64,000 bases of DNA from Terasakiispira papahanaumokuakeensis (GTDB taxonomy: Bacteria > Pseudomonadota > Gammaproteobacteria > Pseudomonadales > Halomonadaceae). The stretch lies in the NCBI RefSeq assembly GCF_001709345.1, contig NZ_MDTQ01000001.1, positions 2,803,980 to 2,867,979 of the forward strand, read 5' to 3'. The position numbers were made by a program, and so were the translations under genes. Each line of letters begins with the position of its first letter. The first letter of the stretch is position 1. The notes beneath the pieces are model-generated. The model was given only the letters and a program-made list of their open reading frames with translations. It was not told where the DNA came from and did not search any database. Below are positions 18,296 through 26,425 of this stretch, in pieces.

Positions 18296-19360
18296 ATGGC
18301 GGCAATGGATGATAAGCAACCCATCATCATCAAAAGGGTCAAGAAAGTTGTTGGGGGCCACCATGGCGGCTCTTGGAAAATTGCCCTGGCTGACTTTGCT
18401 ATCGCGATGATGGCCTTCTTTTTGCTGCTCTGGCTATTAGCCAACACCACAGAAACACAAAAAATTGAACTGCAGCAGTTCTTTTCTGACCCCACCGGTT
18501 ATATGGATAAAGTCGGCCGGCTTAATCCTATCGATTTAGGCGGGAGCCCTTCATTACTGCGTAATACCAACCCATCAGATAGCAGCGAGCAAATAGAGTC
18601 TTCGCAAGAGCTGTCAATGGAGAACCCAGAAGAGCTGGCCAGCTCACCCAATAAAGAATCACTCGAAGAGCTTCAAAACTCTTTGCTTTCCGCCATTGAA
18701 AGTGATGACCTCCTCTCGCAGTTTAAAAATCAGTTAATTATCGATATTGCGCCAGATGGTCTACATATTCAGATTGTCGATAATCAACGCCGACCGATGT
18801 TTGATGAAGGCTCATCTCGCTTACGTTATTATTTTGCGGAGATCCTACTTCAACTCGCGCCCGAACTTGCCAAAGTCAACAATAAAATTAGCATTCAAGG
18901 CCATACCGATAGTTATCACTACAGCGACAATGATAACTTTGGTAACTGGGAGCTGTCGGCCAATCGCGCCAACGCAGCCCGACGGATGTTAATTGAAGGC
19001 GGATATCCTGATGATCAGGTCGCCCAAGTGGTGGGACTGGCCGACTCAATACCTTTCGATACTGATCACCCCACAGACCCGATTAATCGACGTATTGAAT
19101 TGGTAGTACTCAACCGCCAGGCAGAAAAGCAGCTGGATAATCAATCTGGAGAGCACTTAAGTGATGCCGCTAAAGCCAGATTAGAAGCCGCGCGGAAAGC
19201 TGCCGATATTGATCCAAGCCCAGAAAGTACTGAAGGCGATTCCCTTGATACCAAGCCTCCACGCAAAGGCGCTGAAAGTCAGCCCGGCGAGGTGCTCGAT
19301 CAACTGGAGCAGTTGCTAAATCAAGACAGTCCTTATCAACCGCCCTCCTCGGTACGCTAA
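18296..19360 (+). CDS. motB: Flagellar motor stator protein MotB
   Basis: MotB pairs with MotA, carries the proton-binding aspartate and anchors the stator to peptidoglycan. The 354-residue protein has a short cytoplasmic start, the single membrane helix with the conserved Asp in LADFAIAMMAFFLLLWLLA (Asp33), a plug and linker rich in Ser, Glu and Asn, and the OmpA-like domain (about 140 to 275: ISIQGHTDSY, LSANRANAARRML, PINRRIELVVL). The C-terminal 80 residues are acidic and charged. GAGGAG lies nine bases before the ATG. Confidence 0.97.
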   Translation: MAAMDDKQPIIIKRVKKVVGGHHGGSWKIALADFAIAMMAFFLLLWLLANTTETQKIELQQFFSDPTGYMDKVGRLNPIDLGGSPSLLRNTNPSDSSEQIESSQELSMENPEELASSPNKESLEELQNSLLSAIESDDLLSQFKNQLIIDIAPDGLHIQIVDNQRRPMFDEGSSRLRYYFAEILLQLAPELAKVNNKISIQGHTDSYHYSDNDNFGNWELSANRANAARRMLIEGGYPDDQVAQVVGLADSIPFDTDHPTDPINRRIELVVLNRQAEKQLDNQSGEHLSDAAKARLEAARKAADIDPSPESTEGDSLDTKPPRKGAESQPGEVLDQLEQLLNQDSPYQPPSSVR

Positions 19361-19364
19361 GACA

Positions 19365-19443
19365 ACGGCATGGCATAAGGCAATGCCGTCACAACCTATT
19401 CAACAATGACTTATCGCGCCAGGCAGACGTCAACTCTGCCTGG
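19365..19443. repeat. Two hairpins between motB and pgi
   Basis: ACGGCAT/ATGCCGT (19365-19371 / 19383-19389) and CCAGGCAGA/TCTGCCTGG (19419-19427 / 19435-19443, loop of seven) are perfect inverted repeats. Neither has a following T run. The second lies 17 bases before the pgi start codon. They may be weak or factor-assisted terminators after motB, or part of a pgi leader. Confidence 0.5.
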
Positions 19444-19460
19444 GCTTAGTGGTTACCATC

Positions 19461-21131
19461 ATGACACGACTTTCAGCACTAGCGCACTGGCCTCAGTTCG
19501 AGCAAGAAGCTCATCATATGCATGATGTTCACCTGCGGGACCTCCATCAGCAGGAACCCAACCGGTTTGACCAATGGCACCTTCAATTTGATCAATTACT
19601 GCTGGATCTCTCCAAGCAAAGAATGCGTGCAGAAACCCGCAAGGCCTTACTTCAGCTGGCCCGAGAAGCCAAGCTCCCCGAAGCCATTGAAGCGCTATTT
19701 ACGGGACAACCGGTCAATCGCAGCGAACAAAGGCCGGCCTTGCACACCGCCCTACGCCAGCCATCGGACACATCCCTTGAAGTGGACGGCGAAGACATCA
19801 TACCGGCGATCCATCAGACGCTGGATCATATGGAATCCTTGGTCAACACGGTGCGCTCAGGCCAGTGGCGTGGCGTCACCGGCCACCCCATTACAGATGT
19901 GGTGAATTTAGGTGTTGGTGGCTCAGATCTTGGCCCCTTGATGGCCTGCCATGCACTGAGAGACTTTGCCGTCCAACCGCCTCGCGTACACTTTGTCTCC
20001 ACCATGGATGGCTCACAACTGGTTGATCGGCTAGCCTGGCTGAATCCAAGCACTACGCTATTCATTTTTTCATCGAAGTCGTTCACAACCGCAGACACCC
20101 TAGCCAATGCAGAAACGGCTCGGCGTTGGCTGAGCCAACATTTGGGAGACGAAGGGCTCATTATGAAACGCCATTTTATTGGCGTCTCAGCCAGCCCAGA
20201 TAAAATGACCGCCTGGGGAATCCCCGAAGCTCACCAGTTATGCTTTTGGGAATGGGTCGGTGGACGCTATTCACTCTGGTCCGCCATTGGCCTGCCCATC
20301 GCGCTCAAGATAGGCATGGCCGGATTTCGCGAACTGCTCGCCGGAGCACATGCCTTAGACCAGCATTTCCGGCAGACGCCACTGGAAGAAAATCTGCCCG
20401 TAATGCTGGCCCTGACCGGGGTTTGGAATATCAACGGATTAAATATCAATGCCCATGCCGTACTGCCTTATGATGGCCGCATGAAGTACTTACCCGCTTA
20501 CCTTGAACAACTGGAAATGGAATCCAACGGTAAGTGCACGACTCAAGATGATGAAGGTGTCGACTATGACACTTGTCCAGTGCTTTGGGGTGAACTTGGG
20601 CCTAATGCACAGCACGCTTTTTATCAACTGCTCCATCAGGGCACTCAAGCCGTCAACTGCGACTTTATCGCCCCCGCCCGACGCTATGAAGATGTTAAAT
20701 CGCCCGATCAACGCCAACAACTGACACGCCAACACCGTATGACATTGGCTAACTGTTTTGCCCAATCACGCCTTTTGATGTTGGGAGATTCGGCGTTGGA
20801 TCCCACTGTACTTGATTCAGCCCCTCGCTACCGCTTATATCGCGGCAATCAGCCCTCGACCACACTATTGCTCGAACAACTCACCCCTTATAGCCTGGGT
20901 CAGTTACTCGCGTTGTATGAGCACAAAGTGTTTGTCCAAGCCACGCTGTGGGACATCAACCCGTTCGATCAGTGGGGCGTTGAAATGGGCAAAAAAATAG
21001 CAATTGCGACAGAAGAAGCCCTCGTTGAACAACGCCACACCATGGCTGAGTTCGATAGTTCAACTCAAGGGCTGATGAGCCATTGCCTTCATCAGCAAGA
21101 GGCCTCAAACAGGTCGGACTTGGAGTCTTAG
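19461..21131 (+). CDS. pgi: Glucose-6-phosphate isomerase
   Basis: Pgi interconverts glucose 6-phosphate and fructose 6-phosphate. The 556-residue protein has both family signatures: [17 protein letters not shown] near the middle and the C-terminal [15 protein letters not shown]; the active-site segment [14 protein letters not shown] is also present. The length is typical of the bacterial enzyme. A GTG start at 19449 is possible but the ATG at 19461 fits better. Only one base separates its stop from the start of the ZorA-like gene, so those genes are probably read from the pgi transcript. Confidence 0.97.
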   Translation: MTRLSALAHWPQFEQEAHHMHDVHLRDLHQQEPNRFDQWHLQFDQLLLDLSKQRMRAETRKALLQLAREAKLPEAIEALFTGQPVNRSEQRPALHTALRQPSDTSLEVDGEDIIPAIHQTLDHMESLVNTVRSGQWRGVTGHPITDVVNLGVGGSDLGPLMACHALRDFAVQPPRVHFVSTMDGSQLVDRLAWLNPSTTLFIFSSKSFTTADTLANAETARRWLSQHLGDEGLIMKRHFIGVSASPDKMTAWGIPEAHQLCFWEWVGGRYSLWSAIGLPIALKIGMAGFRELLAGAHALDQHFRQTPLEENLPVMLALTGVWNINGLNINAHAVLPYDGRMKYLPAYLEQLEMESNGKCTTQDDEGVDYDTCPVLWGELGPNAQHAFYQLLHQGTQAVNCDFIAPARRYEDVKSPDQRQQLTRQHRMTLANCFAQSRLLMLGDSALDPTVLDSAPRYRLYRGNQPSTTLLLEQLTPYSLGQLLALYEHKVFVQATLWDINPFDQWGVEMGKKIAIATEEALVEQRHTMAEFDSSTQGLMSHCLHQQEASNRSDLES

Positions 21132-21132
21132 A

Positions 21133-22401
21133 ATGGAATTGCTGAGTGCCTTTTCTCCCATGACGCTAGGTTTCATGAGCTTGATTGCGCTCATGACGGC
21201 CTATTTTCATGGTCCCGTTTATTCACTGAGAACGGTGAATGCTGCTCCCTCAATCCTCACGAGCGTGGGGATTTTCGGTACATTTCTGGGGATTGCATTA
21301 GGCCTGATGAACTTTGATAGCAGCAACGTTGAAGCCAGCGTTCCTCAACTTATTGAAGGACTCAAAACAGCCTTTTGGTCATCCATTGCAGGGCTCCTTG
21401 GCGCAATGACGATCAAGCTTCGCCATGTCCTGAATCATGTGCGCGGAGTCGATGGCAGCACTCAAGTCACTGGTGCAACAATGGACGACTTGGCCACGCT
21501 GCTTGGGGATATTCGCCTTCAACTCAAAAGTTCTGGGCTGACCCGGCTGGATGATCATTTAAAAGCTTCTGATCAACGCTTCGAACAATTACTGACCCGT
21601 ATCAAAACCGATATTGGGACTTATCAAGAACAAATGGCAAAAGCCAATAGTGACGCTTTGGTTCAAGCACTGGGGCAATTGCTGCAAGATTTTAACCAAC
21701 AGATTGGCACCCAATACGGCGATAACTTCCAAGCTTTAAATGATGCTGTCGGCCAGATGCTGCAATGGCAGAACAATTACCGTGATGAGCTGGAAAAACT
21801 TCTCAACGAACAAAGGGCCAATGGGCAAGTGCTAGATAAAGCCACAGAAGCTTACAAGACCATGGTGCAACACACACAATCATTTAATACCGTGGCTGAA
21901 ACTCTGGGTGACGTGATGCAGGGCTTGCAGCAACAGTCTGAATCACTGGGCAGTTATCTGGATTCATTAGCCCGTTTGGTGAACCAAGCAGGCGGCGGCT
22001 TGCCGAAACTAGAAGGTCGCATTCTCGCGCTGACCGAAGGGCTCTCAGAAGCCTTAGAGCATCAACACAGTCAGATGCAAAAACTATTGGATAACAGCGG
22101 ACGCCGTATCACAGACAGTGTCGAGCACCTCAATGAAGTGCTAGGAGAGCGACTTGATCAACAATTGGAACGCCAACAACGCCTGACCGTCCAAGCATTG
22201 GATCGTAATGAGCAACAGCTGGTCCGGATGGATGCAGCATTGGAACACGAACTGACACACGCTCTACAAACTTTTGGCAGTCAAATGGCCGCCCTTTCTG
22301 AGAAGTTTGCCACTGATTACACGCCGCTAGCGGACAAACTTCGAGACATCGTCAAACTTGCCGAACAGATCGACCGAGAGACCGTAAGAGGCACGAAATG
22401 A
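21133..22401 (+). CDS. ZorA-like MotA/ExbB family channel protein with long coiled-coil tail
   Basis: A 422-residue protein of the MotA/TolQ/ExbB superfamily. Three membrane segments lie in the first 100 residues: TLGFMSLIALMTAYF, then TSVGIFGTFLGIALGL with the following NFDSSNVEASVPQLIEGL, and TAFWSSIAGLLGAM. This order and spacing match ZorA of Zorya anti-phage systems and related ion channels better than flagellar MotA. The remaining 310 residues are polar, rich in Gln, Leu and Glu, with few Pro, and should form a long coiled-coil tail in the cytoplasm. GGAG lies seven bases before the ATG. The stop overlaps the next start (ATGA, 22398-22401). By analogy it would form the pentameric part of a proton- or sodium-driven motor. 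Function in defence is inference. Confidence 0.83.
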   Translation: MELLSAFSPMTLGFMSLIALMTAYFHGPVYSLRTVNAAPSILTSVGIFGTFLGIALGLMNFDSSNVEASVPQLIEGLKTAFWSSIAGLLGAMTIKLRHVLNHVRGVDGSTQVTGATMDDLATLLGDIRLQLKSSGLTRLDDHLKASDQRFEQLLTRIKTDIGTYQEQMAKANSDALVQALGQLLQDFNQQIGTQYGDNFQALNDAVGQMLQWQNNYRDELEKLLNEQRANGQVLDKATEAYKTMVQHTQSFNTVAETLGDVMQGLQQQSESLGSYLDSLARLVNQAGGGLPKLEGRILALTEGLSEALEHQHSQMQKLLDNSGRRITDSVEHLNEVLGERLDQQLERQQRLTVQALDRNEQQLVRMDAALEHELTHALQTFGSQMAALSEKFATDYTPLADKLRDIVKLAEQIDRETVRGTK

Positions 22402-23222
22402 ACCCCAATCTGCAGGATGAAGATCCACTTGCAGGCGAAGAAGGCGCTCACTGGATTTCCGTCAGTGACTTGATGGCCGGGCTAATGATGGTCTTCTTGT
22501 TGCTGGCAGTTGTCTTTATGGTCATCGTCCAGCATCAAAATGAACGGGTACGACAGGTAGCCGAAGTCTATGTTGATCTTCGCGAAGCCCTTTACCAAGA
22601 CCTACTCCAAGAGTTTAAAGATGACCTCCCTCGTTGGGGCGCTGAGTTACGCCGAGACCTGAGCATTCGCTTTAATGATAGCGGCGGCTTATTTGAATTA
22701 GGTTCAGCAGAACTCCGCCCTGAATTTGCCGAGATACTGGCGGATTTTTTTCCACGCTATATTCGCATTATTACCTCGCCCAAGTACCGGGATGAAATCG
22801 CAGAAGTCCGTATCGAAGGTCATACATCAAGCGACTGGACCAATGCCAAAACCCAGGATGATGCTTACATCAACAATATGCAGTTATCCCAACATAGGAC
22901 ACGCAGCACACTGGCCTACTTACTGCAGCTGCAAGACCTTCAAATTGAAAAATCCTGGCTGAAGCATAATGTCACCGCCAATGGTCTTTCTTCCTCAAAG
23001 CCATTGCTCACCGCAGCGGGGACAGAAGATGAAGCACGTTCTAGGCGGGTAGAGTTCCGTGTTCGAACCGATGCCGATGCCCGAATACGCGAAATTCTGC
23101 AAGAGATGGGGGTTAAAAGTGTGATTCCACATGGCGATCTCAATGAGTCGTCCAAGATCAAAGCCGCAACATCAACAGCGGTCACACCGTCGCAGACCGA
23201 TCAAAAAGCGCCAATCCAATGA
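22398..23222 (+). CDS. ZorB-like OmpA-domain stator protein
   Basis: A 274-residue partner of the preceding channel protein. The N-terminus is cytoplasmic, followed by one membrane helix with the proton/sodium-binding Asp24 in SDLMAGLMMVFLLLAVVFM, a form typical of ZorB and related MotB-like proteins. The periplasmic part holds an OmpA-like peptidoglycan-binding domain: LFELGSAELRPEF, VRIEGHTSS, NMQLSQHRTRST and SRRVEFRVRT. The C-terminal 40 residues are low in complexity. It overlaps the genes on both sides by four bases (ATGA), which implies translational coupling and fixed stoichiometry. It differs from MotB at 18296 in its Asp motif and in lacking the MotB-type lead segment. Confidence 0.83.
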   Translation: MNPNLQDEDPLAGEEGAHWISVSDLMAGLMMVFLLLAVVFMVIVQHQNERVRQVAEVYVDLREALYQDLLQEFKDDLPRWGAELRRDLSIRFNDSGGLFELGSAELRPEFAEILADFFPRYIRIITSPKYRDEIAEVRIEGHTSSDWTNAKTQDDAYINNMQLSQHRTRSTLAYLLQLQDLQIEKSWLKHNVTANGLSSSKPLLTAAGTEDEARSRRVEFRVRTDADARIREILQEMGVKSVIPHGDLNESSKIKAATSTAVTPSQTDQKAPIQ

Positions 23223-23785
23223 AATTACCTGATTTCACTGAATTTGAGCCCTTTGTCGCATTGAGACAGCAAATGGGGGCTCGCCGCCAAGGCCATTTTG
23301 AATTATTCGACCCCAAACGCCATCTCAATGGTCGTGAACGATCGGCGTTAGAAACCACCGGTCTCAAGCGTTCACTGTCACAATTGAGGGCCCTTGCAGA
23401 TGGTACCTGGGCCATTAAAAACAGCCGAATTCTCATTTATAGTGCCCACACGCCTGGGCATTACCACTTGGCCCAGTGTCCATCCTTATTAACGCAAAAA
23501 CGACAAGAGGTCGTGATCACAACACGCCGACAAGGCCAAATTCCAGGATTCACTGAGGACGTGACCGCTCAAGTCTGCTCAGACTGCCTACAACTGCTGG
23601 GCTATAAAGGGTTTGATCTCACCCGCAATCGTAAAATCGCCTACAGCAAAGCACTACTCAAAGATTTCTCTCGTGAAGACTTTTTTAAAGTGTTCACCCT
23701 TTATCCTGTGCGCGGCATTGCGGAACATACGTTAACCGAGTCACCCCTGACTCAGTCTAACCATCAAGCATCAGGGGATGCTTAA
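23219..23785 (+). CDS. Small Cys/His protein, third gene of the ZorAB-like operon
   Basis: I do not recognise this 188-residue protein. It has no membrane segment or signal peptide, so it should be cytoplasmic. His81, His83 and Cys87 (HYHLAQC), with a later Cys-x-x-Cys at 120 and 123 (VCSDCLQLLGYKGF), form a plausible zinc site. The middle is basic. It is coupled to the ZorB-like gene by ATGA and its stop overlaps that of the LexA-like gene on the opposite strand. The position is where Zorya systems carry effector genes (zorC, zorD or zorE), but it resembles none of those in size or motifs. It could be a nucleic acid-binding effector or an assembly factor. Confidence 0.75.
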   Translation: MKLPDFTEFEPFVALRQQMGARRQGHFELFDPKRHLNGRERSALETTGLKRSLSQLRALADGTWAIKNSRILIYSAHTPGHYHLAQCPSLLTQKRQEVVITTRRQGQIPGFTEDVTAQVCSDCLQLLGYKGFDLTRNRKIAYSKALLKDFSREDFFKVFTLYPVRGIAEHTLTESPLTQSNHQASGDA

Positions 23786-24249
23786 TGCAATGCCTGACGC
23801 TTAATCCCCATCACCACCCCAAGCACTTCAACATCTTCATTGGCCAGATAAATAGGTGACAAATGCTCGTTCGCGGGTTGCAAACGGACACCTCCACGCT
23901 CGATATACAGCTTTTTTAAGGTGACTTCACGCTGATTAATCATAATCACGGCTGTTTCACCATTTTCGGCGGTTTCCCGGCGATCAATAATAATGACATC
24001 ACCGTCATGAATATCGCACTCAATCATTGAATTCCCACGAACTCTAAGTGCATAAGTATCTCGTCGTACCAACTGACGGGGCACCGTCACGGTCGACGAA
24101 TTCTCAAATATTTCAATAGGCTGACCAGCGGACACCCATCCCAAAAGCGGCACGTCCATATCCGCGGGATCATCCAGTAACTGCCACGGTAAACACCGAG
24201 TATGCTGCAAATGCGACGTCTGACGCGCTAAAAATTGCACTTTGCTCAT
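23782..24249 (-). CDS. LexA/UmuD-type S24 peptidase without DNA-binding domain
   Basis: A protein of 155 residues that matches only the C-terminal half of LexA, or UmuD: PLLGWVSAGQPIE holds the Ala41-Gly42 self-cleavage site, RGNSM holds the catalytic Ser74, and EVTLKKLY holds the Lys112 general base. The first 30 residues are not a winged helix, so it cannot bind DNA as LexA does. No umuC lies nearby. GGAGG lies five bases before the ATG. A LexA box (24327-24342) and an 8-bp inverted repeat TGACTTAT/ATAAGTCA (24265-24272 / 24293-24300) precede it. The likely role is an SOS-induced, RecA-stimulated self-cleaving protein. Confidence 0.85.
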   Translation of the reverse strand: MSKVQFLARQTSHLQHTRCLPWQLLDDPADMDVPLLGWVSAGQPIEIFENSSTVTVPRQLVRRDTYALRVRGNSMIECDIHDGDVIIIDRRETAENGETAVIMINQREVTLKKLYIERGGVRLQPANEHLSPIYLANEDVEVLGVVMGIKRQALH

Positions 24250-24326
24250 AACCGCCTCCGGCAATGACTTATCCCCAATATGAAAGGTGAATATAAGTCA
24301 CTCCGGGGCAGATGAAAAGCAATTTA

Positions 24327-24342
24327 CTGTATTTTTGAACAG
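24327..24342. promoter_or_regulatory. LexA (SOS) box
   Basis: CTGTATTTTTGAACAG is a perfect CTGT-N8-ACAG core with a flanking TA on the left, matching the gammaproteobacterial LexA operator. It is symmetric in its core so it has no strand of its own. It lies 78 bases upstream of the LexA/UmuD-type peptidase gene and 23 bases after the end of the upstream DAHP synthase gene. Confidence 0.8.
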
Positions 24343-24364
24343 CATTCAGCACTCATCATAGAGC

Positions 24365-25486
24365 TCATCCATAACAACACGATGATTCACAATTGATGGA
24401 AGCTCTCAATTTCTTCGCTGCACTGATGAGAGCCTGTTCCGTCTCAGACCAGGACAAGCAAGGGTCAGTCACTGACTGGCCAAACGTTAACAAAGAGGGA
24501 TCTTGCAGCGGTTGCCGGCCCGCCTCAATAAAGCTTTCTAGCATTACGCCTAGAACAGGCGCCCCGTTGATACGCTGTTGTAATACCGCTTGCAACACTT
24601 CCGACTGTCGCTCAGCGACTTTACCGCAGTTAGCATGACTACAATCGACCATAAGCTGTACAGGCAACCCGGCATGACTCAGCCTATCAGTCGCAGCTTG
24701 AATAGAATTCGCATCATAATTAGGACCCTTATGCCCTCCTCTGAGCACAAGGTGCGTATTCGCATTCCCCCTAGTCACTTTTTGCTGTAAACGTCCATCC
24801 GCACTCTGGCCGAGTATCGTATGAGGCTGCGCAGCGGCACGCATGGCATTCATCGCCACCTCAAAACCACCATCGGTACCATTTTTAAATCCAATCGTAC
24901 CCGGTAAATCACTGGCCATTTCACGGTGTGTTTGAGACTCCGTCGTACGTGCCCCAATCGCGTACCAGCTCACCAAATCCTTGAAGTAATCGGCCACCAG
25001 AGGATTCAGTGCCTCGGTCGCTATGGGCAACCCTAACTGAGCGACCTCGCTCATTAACCGACGTGAAAGCGTCAAACCTAGCGCTAAATTATCTTGCCCA
25101 CTCAGACGAGGGTTGGTGACAAACCCCTTCCAGCCCAGCGCAGTTCTCGGTTTTTCGATATAAACACGCATCACTGGATACATCACATCTGAAACTTGTG
25201 ATGTAAGCGCCGTTAATCGACGTGCATAGGCCAAAGAGGAGGCCATGTCATGAATAGAGCAAGGGCCAATGACAACAAGTAACCGTGGGTCGTCTCCGTT
25301 AAGAATACGATGAATCGTTTGGCGCTGTTGCTGAATTTGATGTTTCAAAAGTGGACTTAGCGGATACTGCGCTTGCAATTCTGCACAGGAAGGCAAAGAG
25401 GCACAGTCTGTCGTTTCATTAACCACATCAGTCTGCGCTGGGTGAGTCGCCGTTTGAGAAGCATTCACAGTCGATAAAGCAGTCAT
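24365..25486 (-). CDS. 3-deoxy-7-phosphoheptulonate synthase (DAHP synthase, class I)
   Basis: This enzyme joins phosphoenolpyruvate and erythrose 4-phosphate, the first step of the shikimate pathway. The 373-residue protein is of the AroF/AroG/AroH type: LLVVIGPCSIHD with metal-binding Cys, RVYIEKPRTALGWKG, the conserved GFKNGTDG and LRGGHKGPNY motifs, and VDCSHANCGK. Which amino acid inhibits it cannot be told from the sequence, so no symbol is given. An AAGGAG site lies nine bases before the ATG. A leader attenuator with aromatic codons lies about 300 bases upstream. A 48-codon small frame lies between. Confidence 0.95.
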   Translation of the reverse strand: MTALSTVNASQTATHPAQTDVVNETTDCASLPSCAELQAQYPLSPLLKHQIQQQRQTIHRILNGDDPRLLVVIGPCSIHDMASSLAYARRLTALTSQVSDVMYPVMRVYIEKPRTALGWKGFVTNPRLSGQDNLALGLTLSRRLMSEVAQLGLPIATEALNPLVADYFKDLVSWYAIGARTTESQTHREMASDLPGTIGFKNGTDGGFEVAMNAMRAAAQPHTILGQSADGRLQQKVTRGNANTHLVLRGGHKGPNYDANSIQAATDRLSHAGLPVQLMVDCSHANCGKVAERQSEVLQAVLQQRINGAPVLGVMLESFIEAGRQPLQDPSLLTFGQSVTDPCLSWSETEQALISAAKKLRASINCESSCCYG

Positions 25487-25529
25487 GCTTTGAATCTCCT
25501 TAATACTTGAGTCTTCTGACTCAGGTATA

Positions 25530-25676
25530 TCAACATCGTAATGTTAAACATGTTCGTAAATGGCCGGCGATATTCACTTGCTGAACACCAGCCGTACTCA
25601 AGGCGCAGCAAGCGTCACTAAATCGCCACCCATAAGCCTGTGTCAGATAAACCAGTGCGATATTGAAATATGACAT
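25530..25676 (-). CDS. Small 48-residue ORF before DAHP synthase
   Basis: A frame starting MSYFNIALVY, with a good GAGGA site seven bases before the ATG, ends 43 bases before the DAHP synthase start. It contains several aromatic residues (Tyr3, Phe4, Tyr10, Tyr15, Trp17, Phe19) in its first half. No family is recognised. It lies after the attenuator's terminator, so it would be translated only on read-through. It could be a second leader peptide or a small coupled gene. Support is limited to ribosome site and position. Confidence 0.4.
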   Translation of the reverse strand: MSYFNIALVYLTQAYGWRFSDACCALSTAGVQQVNIAGHLRTCLTLRC

Positions 25677-25744
25677 GTTCAGATCCTCTAAATTGATGGC
25701 GTTAGGCCTGTCGAACGAATACCCGTTCTAGCAAATAAAACGCA

Positions 25745-25784
25745 TAAAAAAACCCCGGTGTGGACAGGGCCACTCACCGGGGTT
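25745..25784 (-). terminator. Attenuator terminator in the DAHP synthase leader
   Basis: On the minus strand AACCCCGGT and GTGG pair with CCAC and ACCGGGGTT around CCCTGT, with a two-base bulge, followed by TTTTTTT. The left arm (25769-25778) can instead pair with an upstream segment at 25795-25804 (nine of ten bases), giving an antiterminator. See the leader peptide entry. Confidence 0.85.
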
Positions 25785-25794
25785 CTTGATACAG

Positions 25795-25817
25795 GGTGGG
25801 CGGCCATCAGGCGCCCA
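25795..25817 (-). promoter_or_regulatory. Antiterminator / pause segments of the attenuator
   Basis: On the minus strand TGGGCG (25812-25817) pairs with CGCCCA (25797-25802): a 1:2 stem. The same second segment, GCCGCCCACC (25795-25804), can pair with GGTGAGTGGC (25769-25778), the left arm of the terminator: a 2:3 antiterminator. This exclusive pairing is the layout of classical amino acid attenuators. Confidence 0.7.
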
Positions 25818-25832
25818 ACCGAGTAGGCGCAC

Positions 25833-25859
25833 TCAGTCGGTAAAATACCAATAGTTCAT
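25833..25859 (-). CDS. Leader peptide MNYWYFTD of the DAHP synthase attenuator
   Basis: A frame of eight codons, MNYWYFTD, contains Tyr, Trp, Tyr and Phe in a row. It ends 16 bases before the 1:2 stem and about 49 bases before the terminator. When aromatic charged tRNA is scarce, the ribosome would stall on these codons, free segment 2 to pair with segment 3 and prevent termination, raising DAHP synthase. The ribosome site is weak (AGCAAG). The arrangement follows trp and phe leader attenuation in enteric bacteria; it is inferred from sequence only. Confidence 0.65.
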   Translation of the reverse strand: MNYWYFTD

Positions 25860-26029
25860 AGGGACTTGCTGAATCAAATTCAACAGTGCCGAGTCTGAGC
25901 GAACGCCTGTATGGCTGACTGAAAAATTTTCACGCACGAAAGTGTCAGCGCCTTTGTGGGGCTGAAAACCATGATTTAGAACACATGAGCATTGATCAGT
26001 TAATTTTTTCATAGCTTGATCATGCCGAC

Positions 26030-26344
26030 TTAATCAGCGCTTGGCAAGGCCTTTTGTGCCATCATTTTAGCTGTCACATATTCAGCACGAGATGACGCAT
26101 TGACGGGTTTACCCTTCTCGTTACACCAAGCCAACAATTCTTCGACATCAACCTCAACGCGATCAATAAAGATTTGTCGAGTGGCAAAGACTTCTATCAT
26201 TTCTTCAGTCTTGGCGCGCCACTCCTCCCAAGTCGACTCCAATAGATCATGATCTTCCGCAATATCCAACAAACGCGGCCACTGTGCTTCTTGTATCCAG
26301 CAAATCCCCGCTTTCTGCGGGGCTGCAGTCTGTGCCTCTTCCAT
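26030..26344 (-). CDS. Conserved-looking hypothetical protein, 104 residues
   Basis: Family not recognised. The protein is acidic, soluble and probably helical, with four Trp (WIQEAQWPRLL, STWEEWRAK) and a single WCNE near the C-terminus. The pattern WPRLLDIAEDHDLLE followed by TWEEW and VDVEELLAWC suggests two helical units. AGGAG lies eight bases before the ATG at 26344; the frame upstream to 26350 would need a GTG. It lies alone between the DAHP synthase leader and ppk1, in the same direction as both. Confidence 0.6.
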   Translation of the reverse strand: MEEAQTAAPQKAGICWIQEAQWPRLLDIAEDHDLLESTWEEWRAKTEEMIEVFATRQIFIDRVEVDVEELLAWCNEKGKPVNASSRAEYVTAKMMAQKALPSAD

Positions 26345-26425
26345 TCCCACCGCTCCTAAAGGCTTACCATCATGCCTAAAACCCTAGCACGATGAGCCTG
26401 TTCAGCCAAATCATCAAACAGCTGG

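Noticed and set aside
21133-23222. A second flagellar motA/motB pair
   Set aside because: The membrane layout (three helices at the N-terminus, then a long coiled tail) and the Asp motif of the partner differ from MotA/MotB; true motA and motB lie at 17335-19360.
21133-24342. A complete Zorya system
   Set aside because: No protein with ZorC, ZorD (helicase/nuclease) or ZorE (HNH) features lies on either side; pgi and DAHP synthase border the set.
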